Source of the DNA: Nanosyncoccus sp963540965 | Lineage (GTDB): Bacteria > Patescibacteriota > Saccharimonadia > Saccharimonadales > Saccharimonadaceae | Direction: 5' to 3' | Assembly: GCA_963540965.1 (NCBI GenBank) | Contig: CAUTSA010000004.1 | Coordinates: forward strand, 1 to 64,000 | DNA length: 64,000 nucleotides | Shown here: positions 32,667-40,744 of the stretch, in pieces | Layout: every line of letters starts with the position of its first letter | How positions within the stretch are numbered: position 1 is the first letter of the stretch | Made by a program: the position numbers and the translations under genes | The notes under the pieces: model-generated | Seen by the model: only the letters and a program-made list of their open reading frames with translations | Database searches by the model: none | What the model was told of the DNA's origin: nothing

Positions 32667-32819
32667 ATGTATCCCTCCTTTAAGGTTCAACTAAAAACAA
32701 CTTTAAGTCAATACATATTATATAATATATTTGTATTTTAATCAAGCAAAGCACTATACTACAGTTCTTCCACATAGAAAGACACCACTCCCAGTACAAC
32801 ATCTACTAAGCCTTAAAAA

Positions 32820-32850
32820 TACTACGATGCACACAATTAGCATCGTAGTA
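32820..32850 (-). terminator. Terminator of the P-loop/Csx3-like gene
   Basis: Perfect 11-bp stem TACTACGATGC/GCATCGTAGTA followed by TTTTT on the minus strand. Confidence 0.9.
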
Positions 32851-32881
32851 TCCAAGAATAAATTAAAGTTTTTATATTAAA

Positions 32882-34378
32882 CTACACGATCTTTCCAAGA
32901 TTATTCTTATCTGCAGCCCAAGCTATAGTTGAACCTTCACCAGGTTGAAAAGCAGCAATCCCGGCCACCTTACCTCGGTATCCTGCAGCGATAGATGCTT
33001 TCAACCAGTTTGGACCTTGCGTGGAAATAACGACAATTGCATCCTCTGGCAGTTTCGGTACCGTCATTGATTCGAGATCGGCTGGAGAAATTGGATTATT
33101 AGATACATGCGCAGTATTATGCACTACATAAATTGGCTTACCATCCATCTCGCCCTGCTGTCTTGGTTCCATCCACCATTTCGTATCCAACTCCTCAATT
33201 TCAGGTAAACTCTTTACCGAGACAAATCCGTCCGGACTTCGCAAACGAATATCCGTGCTACCGGCCTCCTCAAATGCCATCGCTAATGCAATGGCCTCCC
33301 AAGAATTAACTGGTCCACTCAACCACGCCGGCTGCGCATCATAACTAAGCGCTTTCTCATAAATTTGAGGAATCGCCGAACGCAATATTTGCCTATTCTG
33401 TATTGTCTTCTGCTGCCCATCGAGGGTATTTATGGTTCTCTCGATAGTTTCACTTGGCAAGTCCTTAAATATATCTGAAATTGATAATTCAAATGGATTA
33501 GCATTTTCACCCTCGTGAGCCTGCTTATAAGCCACATTCCCCTCAACCATGCCAGTAATCAAACCTGCTACCTGATTAATGGTCTCACGATCAGCAGCCG
33601 GCTCCCCCCTTTCGAGATAATGTACAGAGCTAACTATGTGGTTTTCTCCGCTTTCCACTGGTCGCTGAATATCTTTTTTACCCTGATAATGACTATGTAG
33701 TTTTGCAATAACTTCAATATTGTTTTCTTCAAAGAAATCACGCCATTCCGCAACCTTAGAAAGATCACCAGCAAGGATAATTGCATGTGTCGCCCCCTCA
33801 ATCATCTGTGCATTCTCCTCGCTCGTTCGACCACCCACGTCAATAATCATCAGTGGTCCTTCCCAATCATTGATCTTCTTTTTGCGATCAGCCACATATT
33901 CTGGAGTAAATTTTCCTTTTTGTCGCAATTTTACCACATCAGGATCATCATAATGTCGCTGCAACCAAGGCCCCTCACCATCTGGTGCTGCGCTAAACGA
34001 AAAAGTATTATCTTTATCAAGATTTTGGGTTAGGGCCTCAATGAACACCGACTTTCCCGAATGTGGAGGTCCACCGATTACAATCTTTATACCTTTTTTC
34101 AACTTTTCCTGTCTTACAGCTAACCTCTCAGCCGTATCCATGACTGGTATTTTTTCATTTACCAGTTCTTCCGAAGATTCTTTTTCAACCTCATCTGTCA
34201 ATGGCTCAGGAGTCAAATCCACAAAATTCATTGACTCTATAGTAATTTTCCCAAGATTATATGCTGGATTAGCTGAGAGAGGAGTCTTATCCACATCTAT
34301 CTTTTCATTATATTCCTGAATAGGCTTCTCATCTTGAGACGATCGTACAAAATCCGCTCCTGGAAAAGTTTTATCCAT
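32882..34378 (-). CDS. P-loop ATPase joined to a C-terminal Csx3-like domain, 498 residues
   Basis: Residues 1-95 are acidic and probably disordered. Residues about 98-300 form a P-loop domain: GGPPHSGKS (102-110), then APDGEGPWLQRHY and LMIIDVGGRTSEENAQMIEG, very like the ATPase that is fused to Csx3 in CRISPR type III systems. Residues about 395-498 match Csx3 in order: ISPADLESMTVPKLP, IVVISTQGPNWLKASIAAGY, AAFQPGEGSTIAW. In Csx3 the conserved ring-nuclease Asp lies in YDPRLG; here it is FQPGEG, so catalysis may be lost. Csx3-ATPase fusions usually have the reverse domain order. No CRISPR array or cas gene is in the window. Confidence 0.6.
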   Translation of the reverse strand: MDKTFPGADFVRSSQDEKPIQEYNEKIDVDKTPLSANPAYNLGKITIESMNFVDLTPEPLTDEVEKESSEELVNEKIPVMDTAERLAVRQEKLKKGIKIVIGGPPHSGKSVFIEALTQNLDKDNTFSFSAAPDGEGPWLQRHYDDPDVVKLRQKGKFTPEYVADRKKKINDWEGPLMIIDVGGRTSEENAQMIEGATHAIILAGDLSKVAEWRDFFEENNIEVIAKLHSHYQGKKDIQRPVESGENHIVSSVHYLERGEPAADRETINQVAGLITGMVEGNVAYKQAHEGENANPFELSISDIFKDLPSETIERTINTLDGQQKTIQNRQILRSAIPQIYEKALSYDAQPAWLSGPVNSWEAIALAMAFEEAGSTDIRLRSPDGFVSVKSLPEIEELDTKWWMEPRQQGEMDGKPIYVVHNTAHVSNNPISPADLESMTVPKLPEDAIVVISTQGPNWLKASIAAGYRGKVAGIAAFQPGEGSTIAWAADKNNLGKIV

Positions 34379-34440
34379 CTTAATTTATCCTTATTAAGTA
34401 TTACCTGTTTCAAATATAACACAAAAACTCCCTTTTAATA

Positions 34441-34469
34441 AAAAGAAAAGCCTGGACATTCGTCCAGGC
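34441..34469 (-). terminator. Terminator of the 111-residue gene transcript
   Basis: On the minus strand GCCTGGAC, GAAT, GTCCAGGC then TTTTCTTTT. It lies about 145 bases after the stop, leaving room for a 3' RNA segment. Confidence 0.85.
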
Positions 34470-34518
34470 AAAAATACCAATATTCAGTTGTAAGTAGTGG
34501 AGCAGAGCTCTTTTTTGG

Positions 34519-34605
34519 TCAGCGTTTATTGCGGATTGTCCGCTTGAAGCTAAGGGTGAACCTTAAAACTTTTATCTTACGCTTTCCGTAGGAGATGCTC
34601 ATCAT
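34519..34605 (-). CDS. Possible 28-residue basic peptide
   Basis: Between the 34615 gene and its terminator an open frame MMSISYGKRKIKVL ... TIRNKR has about ten Lys/Arg. No clear ribosome site precedes it, and a GCGGA/TCCGC hairpin overlaps it. It may be only a structured 3' untranslated region. Confidence 0.2.
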   Translation of the reverse strand: MMSISYGKRKIKVLRFTLSFKRTIRNKR

Positions 34606-34614
34606 CGAGCTGCT

Positions 34615-34950
34615 TTAAACGAGGGCGAACCTCTTGCAGCCGATGATTCGGCCGTCCGCGTCACGCACAGGGTCGGCAGTAATTACCAGATCGTCCGCTC
34701 CGCGGCCCTCAGCCTTGGCGGCATTGGCCGTTATTACAGAAACGATATAGTAGATGCCTTCCTGAGGTACTGGAAGATCCTGTGTTGCGCCGAACTTCAT
34801 AGTAACGAGTTCGACTCCTTCGAGTTCTCCTGCATGCTCAGCCACCTGTGTTGCTCTCGCGATACCCTCTGAAGGGAATGATGCCTTTAAAGCACCATCC
34901 TCTCCGATGATGTTTACGGTATGAGGTGTTAAATTCTTAATTGTAGCCAT
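34615..34950 (-). CDS. LTPH-motif small protein, 111 residues
   Basis: Opens MATIKNLTPHTVNIIGEDG, a signature seen in small proteins of phages and actinobacteria that also carry a PSEGIARAT-type segment, as here. The rest reads as a compact beta protein (VELVTMKFGATQDLPVPQEG, YYIVSVITANAA) ending in a Cys-Lys-Arg strand. Biochemical role unknown. AAAGGAG precedes the ATG. Its 230-nt leader with an exceptional hairpin and its G/C-rich codons suggest strong regulated expression. Confidence 0.65.
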   Translation of the reverse strand: MATIKNLTPHTVNIIGEDGALKASFPSEGIARATQVAEHAGELEGVELVTMKFGATQDLPVPQEGIYYIVSVITANAAKAEGRGADDLVITADPVRDADGRIIGCKRFALV

Positions 34951-35219
34951 AATAGGCTCCTTTCTAGCGGTCTCTGCCGCTCTGGAAATTTTCCGAATCG
35001 GTCGGATACCGCCGACACCAAGCTCTCTTTTCGCAAGGTAGGGTGGCTGAATATAATATGCTCAATAGTTTTTATCTACAGTATTATATTCACTCATCCC
35101 ACCTTGTGATTAAGGCTTTTACATCTTCATATTGGTCTTAATGTTCTTAAGCTTTTTGTCCAGTTGTTCCGTTCTCAAGCTTATGGTCATATAATAACAT
35201 ATACATTCTTTTTTGTCAA
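34951..35219 (-). promoter_or_regulatory. Promoter and structured leader L4
   Basis: On the minus strand TTGACA (35214-35219), 17-base spacer, TATTAT (35191-35196). A long hairpin near the 5' end pairs 35082-35106 with 35034-35058 (CAAGGTGGG/CCCTACCTTG outer arm with one bulge, TGAATATAATA/TATTATATTCA inner arm). GTCGG/CCGAC, GGAAA/TTTCC and AGCGG/CCGCT hairpins follow, the last just before AAAGGAG. Confidence 0.6.
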
Positions 35220-35318
35220 TACTTTTTATAATATTTTCTAGTAAAAGCAAGCATAAACCTTTAGTAACTATCTAGAAATCATTGTTATCTTTCAAAAGCT
35301 CAGAACATATAATCAACA

Positions 35319-35346
35319 AAAAACGTCAAATTACTTCGACGTTTTT
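35319..35346 (-). terminator. Terminator of the 98-residue gene
   Basis: AAAACGTC ... GACGTTTTTT on the minus strand. Confidence 0.75.
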
Positions 35347-35358
35347 ATAAAATACCCC

Positions 35359-35655
35359 CTACGCCTTATTAATCTTATCCCTCATCTTAAATTTTAGATA
35401 TCTCAACAATATCGCCGCGGCAATCACTACCACCGTAATCACACCATTCATCACCCAGTTCGTCTGTGGCGCAGTCGTCTCACTCGTTACACTCGACTCC
35501 TGCTCACAGTGGCTAGAGGTTTTACCAGCCGCATTAGTACACCCTTCATTACTACTGCGCAAATCATCACTGTCGCTCAATGTCTCTTCAAGCGTCTTAT
35601 CTTCCTCATGGTCTATTTCACTTGCTGTTTTTCCCCAAAGATCTTTTTCTTCCAT
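35359..35655 (-). CDS. Hypothetical tail-anchored membrane protein, 98 residues
   Basis: Residues 1-65 are acidic, Ser/Thr-rich and probably disordered. One membrane segment at about 68-86 (WVMNGVITVVVIAAAILL) is followed by a short basic tail, so the acidic part probably faces outside or the protein is tail-anchored with the bulk inside. TATAAT lies eight bases before the ATG, consistent with a leaderless message. It stands downstream of the kinase-like operon but has its own promoter. Confidence 0.55.
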   Translation of the reverse strand: MEEKDLWGKTASEIDHEEDKTLEETLSDSDDLRSSNEGCTNAAGKTSSHCEQESSVTSETTAPQTNWVMNGVITVVVIAAAILLRYLKFKMRDKINKA

Positions 35656-35750
35656 AATAACCCATTATATCACTAATAAAACTTTATCTTTTTTCTAGAC
35701 AACCATTCTAGCCGCAAAGATCATCTCAAATTCAAATTCGCATCCACCCC

Positions 35751-36110
35751 TCACACCTCACTTTTCACCATTGCTAAAAAGGCTCGTCTAAGCTCCGCTT
35801 CATCCCTAAATTCTCTAGAATTAAACAGTTCATTTTTCACCAGATTATTATAAATCTCCAAACTCATTGGAATCAAATAATATACACCCCCACCCTCAGC
35901 TTCAATTCGCTTAAAAGAGATATAACCATCTTGTTCATGCAACTCACTTGCCGCCATCTCGCGCCAATAAACCGTATCAAACCATCTCAGCAAATATACT
36001 TTATCTCCCTCGATAAGACCTTTTTTCACAGTTAGACCCACTGCCACTAAAACCGTCTCATCCTTCCGTGAGGTTACATAAAATACCTGATTTTCAAATT
36101 TTCTATTCAT
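35751..36110 (-). CDS. Hypothetical protein, 119 residues, end of the kinase-like operon
   Basis: Begins MNRKFENQVFYVTSRKDET. Predicted beta-rich first half (VLVAVGLTVKKGLIEGDKVYLLRW), with aromatic residues and no membrane segment. Eight bases separate it from the preceding gene, so it is the third cistron of the operon. Family not recognised. Position suggests an accessory, chaperone or immunity role for the two larger proteins (inference from layout only). Confidence 0.5.
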   Translation of the reverse strand: MNRKFENQVFYVTSRKDETVLVAVGLTVKKGLIEGDKVYLLRWFDTVYWREMAASELHEQDGYISFKRIEAEGGGVYYLIPMSLEIYNNLVKNELFNSREFRDEAELRRAFLAMVKSEV

Positions 36111-36118
36111 AGCCCCGA

Positions 36119-37156
36119 CTATTTCTCCTCAGCAATCACAATATTCTTTGGGATCGCAATTTTCATCCCTCCGCTTTCAAAATATGACATCGATACCTCT
36201 TCGGCGCTTCTATCTGAAGCCTTATCAACATCATGGACCAACTTATTCCATTCCATATCCGTGCCAGACGAAGGACTTTCACTTGATCCAATCACTACTG
36301 GATTTCGTGCAATAATAATCTCCTCAATCCGCCGGCCATTGATTTCTTCAATCCCTAAGTTGCGCAACTTCTCAATCATCTCATCCCTAAATTGAGCATC
36401 CACCTCCACCTCTTCAATATATTCCGCCCCAATTCCCATCCGAAACATCTGCTCATTATTTCTTATATAATCTCCACTATTTACCACAAAATCAAATACT
36501 TCATCAGGAGACATACGTTTTTTAAACTCATTTCGATCAGTTGACCCATAAGTATCAGAGGAATAACTATACCAATCCGTGCGGTCGAAAATCTCAGGCT
36601 TCAAAATCAAAACAACCCCTCCCAGTTCCGCTCGTTTTTCCTTTCCCATAATCCGCGTAAACACATTATCCGCTCCCCCAGAGTCCATATCTCTCACCGA
36701 AGAAAGTCCACCTCGCATCAAACCTCGAGAAAAACGCTCCGTGGTACACATCAACCCTTGCGTTAAGACCATCTTTAAATCTTCGTCCGACGCTATGCCC
36801 ATGTTATGTATCGCCCTCAGATCATCACCGTATTTCTCTAAATATTCAAGATGCTTACCCTCCTCTACCAAGGTCGAGTAACCAGGGAAGACCTCTTTTC
36901 GCTCGAGTCTTTCTGCACGTTCTTTCTCCTCGACAGACAGCTCCCCCTCAATCTTATACTGCCATTTCAAACGTGATTCCTTATATTCCTGCGCTGCCTC
37001 CTCGGTCACTTCGGAAAGCGCATTATTTATCCCCAGATCTTTTTCCAAGATTTCATCAATTGTCTGCTCAATCTCTACTGGATCTATCCCAGCTGGCATC
37101 TCAATCTTCACCAAACCCAAAGCACTTCGTACTAAACCACTCTGGTTATTATTCAT
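36119..37156 (-). CDS. Unknown protein with GGADNVFTR motif, 345 residues
   Basis: The central part contains LMCTTERFSRGLMRGG then SGGADNVFTRIMGKEKRAELGGVVLILKPEIFDRTDWYSY. The order (Arg-containing strand, GGADxVFTR, then a hydrophobic strand ending in a D-W-Y stretch) recalls uncharacterised proteins with ADP-ribosyltransferase-like layout, but this is only a pattern impression. The late segment has EEIIIARNPVVIGSSES. The ATG overlaps the kinase-like gene stop (ATGA), so they are co-translated. No membrane segment. Confidence 0.45.
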   Translation of the reverse strand: MNNNQSGLVRSALGLVKIEMPAGIDPVEIEQTIDEILEKDLGINNALSEVTEEAAQEYKESRLKWQYKIEGELSVEEKERAERLERKEVFPGYSTLVEEGKHLEYLEKYGDDLRAIHNMGIASDEDLKMVLTQGLMCTTERFSRGLMRGGLSSVRDMDSGGADNVFTRIMGKEKRAELGGVVLILKPEIFDRTDWYSYSSDTYGSTDRNEFKKRMSPDEVFDFVVNSGDYIRNNEQMFRMGIGAEYIEEVEVDAQFRDEMIEKLRNLGIEEINGRRIEEIIIARNPVVIGSSESPSSGTDMEWNKLVHDVDKASDRSAEEVSMSYFESGGMKIAIPKNIVIAEEK

Positions 37157-38751
37157 ATAAATCGTCGCCAGCCGTCCTCTTGCACGCTTTGTTGGATCGG
37201 CAATATAAACCTTAAATCACCCTTCTGCAGCACAAAAGCCTGACAAAGTTCTTGCGGCTTCTTACTGTTCATTCCTTCGTAAACAAACTTATCCACATAT
37301 ATCTTCTCATCCATCTCTCCTATTTCACCCTCTACTAAATTCAACTCTTGTTTACGATCTTCGAGCTCAAGATATTTTCGCTTCAATGCAGCAATCAAGC
37401 TACTATGATCTCGTACCTTCAATCTTACCTCTGTTAACCCCACATCCGACTTATCAATAATATCAATCCGTTGCCCTTCAATATGATCACGATCGCAAAT
37501 CACCTCAGTCCTCATCCGTAGCACCCCCTCATAAGACTTCTCCAACTCCTGATTTTTTAATCCCTGCAATGCCTCACTTACTGATACTCGTCGACGCAGT
37601 TTCGCAGTTTCTCTTTTGTCATTTTCATCGGTATATTTATTAACCAAATACTCTCTTCGTCCCAAAAGCCCCTGCAGCACTCGCTCACGCGCCTTCCCAG
37701 ATATTCCTGATTGATTAACGATCGAAAGAATATCTTCTGGCTGTACTTTCTGTACAAATTCTTGCGCCTGTCTTTGAATCTCCTCTTCAGTTATACCACT
37801 AAAAACCTCCCCAGTTTGCCGCCCCCGTATGCGCATTGAGTCTATCTCAGGAATCTCCTTCGCGCTAAATTCTTTATCTCCACCCTGCGCTCGAAAAATT
37901 AATGACCCTCCATTATCGATCCGATAGAGGCCGTCTTTGTTTTGCACGATATTATCATATGTCGCCCCCACTACATCCCAGTTTGCCAAGAACGCATCCG
38001 CCACAAACCCATTCTGCACATCAAAGCTCGCCGCTTGATCTACTGCCGCTGCCGACCGCGCATTCTCAACTGCCGCCGAAGCAATTGCCTCCCGTCCACC
38101 TATTAACACTCTCTCGGTATGCGCCGCCTTAATACCAGCCTTTTCATAAATCGCATTTGCAATAAATTCCGCCCGCCCCTGATTTGGATTTTCATAAAAT
38201 TTTACATAATATTTTTCACCATTCTGCTTCTCAAACCAACCACCCTCATTTGAGCCAAGTTTTTCACTAACTCTCTTTACATCCCATATCGGAGGCCTTA
38301 GTTCTTCATCCACCATCTGGCCCACCACCTCGTGAGTGTAATCGTTCTGAAAAATCTCATTTATCGACTCTGCCACATCAGATACAGCCTCGTTCGCTCC
38401 ATTACCATCATCAACTCCCGGAATCTTGATTTTTTCTTGACCAGCACCCGCCCCATATAGGCTAGATAAACTCGCCCCCTGTTTTCCAAGCAGACTAAAA
38501 AGCCCAGTCCCCGCCTTTTTAGATCCAAATTTCTCTGCTAAAAAATTCTTAAAAGTACCGAGTATTCCAGGATTCTTTAAAACCTCACTTGTTTCCGTCT
38601 CTGGGGTCGGTGGAATCAAAAACTCATTATCACCAGATTTAAATGTCTTAGCCCCCTGAAACTTCACCTCCTGCATCGCCTCCTGCCAGTCTGTCGCTTC
38701 TTTTTCACCCCGCTCAACATTACCACCATCAAATTCCATACCTCGCCTCAT
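37153..38751 (-). CDS. HipA/protein-kinase-like fold protein, 532 residues
   Basis: Residues about 150-300 have kinase-like landmarks in order: GGWFEKQNGEKYYVKFY with the ATP-site Lys near 184, RAEFIANAIYEKAGI helix, FLANWDVVGATYDNIV (catalytic Asp/Asn region) and YRIDNGGSLIFRAQG, where Asp279 replaces the DFG Asp. This pattern occurs in HipA-like and effector-type kinases. Residues 1-150 are disordered/Gly-rich and 300-532 helical. It heads an operon with the GGADNVFTR protein. A protein target outside the cell is possible but unproven. Confidence 0.6.
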   Translation of the reverse strand: MRRGMEFDGGNVERGEKEATDWQEAMQEVKFQGAKTFKSGDNEFLIPPTPETETSEVLKNPGILGTFKNFLAEKFGSKKAGTGLFSLLGKQGASLSSLYGAGAGQEKIKIPGVDDGNGANEAVSDVAESINEIFQNDYTHEVVGQMVDEELRPPIWDVKRVSEKLGSNEGGWFEKQNGEKYYVKFYENPNQGRAEFIANAIYEKAGIKAAHTERVLIGGREAIASAAVENARSAAAVDQAASFDVQNGFVADAFLANWDVVGATYDNIVQNKDGLYRIDNGGSLIFRAQGGDKEFSAKEIPEIDSMRIRGRQTGEVFSGITEEEIQRQAQEFVQKVQPEDILSIVNQSGISGKARERVLQGLLGRREYLVNKYTDENDKRETAKLRRRVSVSEALQGLKNQELEKSYEGVLRMRTEVICDRDHIEGQRIDIIDKSDVGLTEVRLKVRDHSSLIAALKRKYLELEDRKQELNLVEGEIGEMDEKIYVDKFVYEGMNSKKPQELCQAFVLQKGDLRFILPIQQSVQEDGWRRFI

Positions 38752-38887
38752 CCTGTCATACCTCTCTGCTTTTTCTATTATTAATATATCATATTCAGGG
38801 TTTTAGGCTTTACCATAGGTCAAAATCGCACCGAATCTAGTCTTATTCCAAAACTGAGATCTTTTCCCAAGATTACCCGCCCCAACA

Positions 38888-39043
38888 TTGACAATTATAT
38901 ACTTTATGGCATAATATATAGTATGCAGATTTTTATCTGTAAAAATACACCATATATGGTGAGTACCTTAAAAGAGGATGTTTCTAGTAATTATCTCTAG
39001 CGACTAGACCTGTTTTAAGAATTTTTCCAAGGGGGAAGAAAAA
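38888..39043 (+). promoter_or_regulatory. Promoter and structured leader L5
   Basis: TTGACA 38888-38893 followed at 16-17 bases by CATAATATA. The leader holds the palindrome CACCATATATGGTG (38948-38961), a larger stem CTTAAAA/TTTTAAG (38967-38973 with 39013-39019) enclosing TCTAGT/ACTAGA, and TTTTTCC facing GGGGGAAGAAAAA over the ribosome site. Confidence 0.6.
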
Positions 39044-40090
39044 ATGGTAAATATTTTATATACTGGCAGGGGATATTATATTTCTTCAGTCAGAAAAGCC
39101 GCCGACTTGCAGTGCCTAGATGAACTATATTTATCAAAGTCTGCAGAAAGACATCTCGAAAAGTACTATCAAGCACTTCCTGAGATTATCTGGCAGGGCA
39201 GGCGCACCGCCTATCTAATCGACCGCGACGAAAACTACATCCGCAAAGCTCCAAAGTATTTACTGGAGCTTGCCGCCGCACTTGATAAGAAAGGATATTT
39301 GCGCCACGACTTTACGGCCAACTCTTTTACTGTTAACCTCTTATACATGATCGTTCATCACGATCTCATGAGAGAGGAACCAGTAGTAGTAGAGTTCGAG
39401 GATCTCTGCAAGATCTTCAAGGATGATCAAACTTTTTCCATTGACTTTACATTCGGAAATCTGAACTACGAGACGTATCAGAATCCGACAACTAGCCAAT
39501 GCCGCAAAATTCAAGCAGGGATCAGAGGCTGTTTGACTGAGAAAGAGTTCCAGGTCATCTCGAAATGGTATGGACTCGAAGGTAAGGTAATGACGGTTTA
39601 TGAGATCGCAATCGATCAAGGTGTCACTTCCAATAGGATCAGACAGACTGAGGCGCTTGCTATTCGCAAGATTCGTAGCGCCAGAGCCCTGCCCTCTATC
39701 CTTAAGCCGTCTGAAGCTCAGACAAAGACTGTTGATGATATCATCGACAGACTGAAAGCCTTAAGGCAAGATCCTCTCTTTCAGGAGGAATTTGCTTTAA
39801 GACAAGAGCTCAGAAAGATTACCTTTACTCCGTACGAATGTGCGGAAAAAGCAAAGGAATTTTTAAACGGCGAGGTGGAAGATCAGACAGAGATAGAATG
39901 CCTGGATTTGACGACACGTACCTATCGAGCCTTGAGGAGAGCTGAAATCTATACCATCTCGGATATTATTAATTATCCGTACATGGATTGGCTCAGGATC
40001 AAAAATCTTGGTCTCAGTTCGATCAGGGAAGTGGAAAGCAAGATGCAGAGGTTTGGCTATCCGACCTTCAGAATCTATCCTCACTCATGA
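39044..40090 (+). CDS. Transcription regulator: sigma-70 region 4-like plus RpoA C-terminal-like domain
   Basis: A 348-residue protein. Residues about 160-215 read LTEKEFQVISKWYGLEG, TVYEIAIDQGVTSNRIRQTEALAIRKIR, the helix-turn-helix of sigma region 4. Residues about 283-340 read IECLDLTTRTYRALRRAEIYTISDI, then RIKNLGLSSIREVESKMQRFGY, clearly like the RpoA C-terminal domain (compare IEELGLSARTANAL and KGFGQKALDEV in rpoA, 1125). No sigma region 2 is visible; the N-terminal 150 residues are unknown. It could contact -35 or UP elements and RNA polymerase at once. GGGGG lies eight bases before ATG. Confidence 0.75.
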   Translation: MVNILYTGRGYYISSVRKAADLQCLDELYLSKSAERHLEKYYQALPEIIWQGRRTAYLIDRDENYIRKAPKYLLELAAALDKKGYLRHDFTANSFTVNLLYMIVHHDLMREEPVVVEFEDLCKIFKDDQTFSIDFTFGNLNYETYQNPTTSQCRKIQAGIRGCLTEKEFQVISKWYGLEGKVMTVYEIAIDQGVTSNRIRQTEALAIRKIRSARALPSILKPSEAQTKTVDDIIDRLKALRQDPLFQEEFALRQELRKITFTPYECAEKAKEFLNGEVEDQTEIECLDLTTRTYRALRRAEIYTISDIINYPYMDWLRIKNLGLSSIREVESKMQRFGYPTFRIYPHS

Positions 40091-40094
40091 AAAT

Positions 40095-40117
40095 AACCCC
40101 GGGAAACCGGGGTTTTA
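40095..40117 (+). terminator. Terminator after the sigma4/alpha-CTD gene
   Basis: AACCCCGG, GAAA tetraloop, CCGGGGTT then TTAATTTT. It also serves the converging gene. Confidence 0.9.
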
Positions 40118-40120
40118 ATT

Positions 40121-40468
40121 TTATTTTACTCCAAAGAAATCTCTACCGATCCATTCCAGAGTGCTCACGATATAACTTTCGCTATAATCGTGATTCGCCG
40201 AAGATACTACAATCTGCACAACACCTTGACTGAAAGCCTCCTCACTGGAAACCACCATCATTAAATTATGTGATTTTAGACCAACCATTGTTTTGAAATG
40301 ATTCCAATCATCAGTGGTGTATAGACCCCTGTAACATACCGCAGTATATCTCATCTCGATATTCACTGGTCTTCCAACCACTGGCGCCCATTGAATGGTA
40401 AAGAAAAAACTTCTATGCGCCTTATTCCAGTCGATTGTAAAATCATTGAGTCCTTTGTTTTCTGCCAT
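40121..40468 (-). CDS. Hypothetical protein, 115 residues
   Basis: Begins MAENKGLNDFTIDWNKAH. It looks like a compact beta/alpha protein with many aromatics (SFFFTIQWAPVVG, AVCYRGLYTTDDWNHF) and no membrane segment. Family not recognised. AAAGGGGGTT precedes the ATG. It lies tail-to-tail with the sigma4/alpha-CTD gene and head-to-head with the 40745 gene. Confidence 0.55.
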   Translation of the reverse strand: MAENKGLNDFTIDWNKAHRSFFFTIQWAPVVGRPVNIEMRYTAVCYRGLYTTDDWNHFKTMVGLKSHNLMMVVSSEEAFSQGVVQIVVSSANHDYSESYIVSTLEWIGRDFFGVK

Positions 40469-40555
40469 AACAGAACCCCCTTTCGTAAATGTGCGTTTTT
40501 TGGAAACAGGGTCATTATAATATAATTTTGAGCATATATCAAATGATTTCCTAAA

Positions 40556-40744
40556 TTGACAATCTGCATTAGTATGTTATAATATATAAGCTCTAGCAAA
40601 GAGTAGCACTTTAAAAGATTCTACCACCCCCTTGCATTTTTCTGCGGTTTAATCTGTCTATTAAAGCTTGATAGGCAGGCTAAACCGCGGAATAGGCCGC
40701 GGAAATATTTTTTTAGAAGCGGCAACAGCCGCAAGGAGGTTAAT
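40556..40744 (+). promoter_or_regulatory. Promoter and structured leader L6
   Basis: TTGACA 40556-40561, 16-base spacer, TATAAT 40578-40583. A long hairpin pairs TCTGCGGTTTA with TAAACCGCGGA (40641-40651, 40681-40691) and CTGTCTAT with ATAGGCAG inside. GCGGC (40719-40723) can pair with GCCGC just before AAGGAGG (40728-40732) or with an upstream GCCGC (40696-40700), giving two exclusive states. Confidence 0.65.

Noticed and set aside
32882..34378. Functional ring nuclease assignment
   Set aside because: The catalytic Asp of Csx3 is replaced by Gln in the motif, so only fold similarity is claimed.
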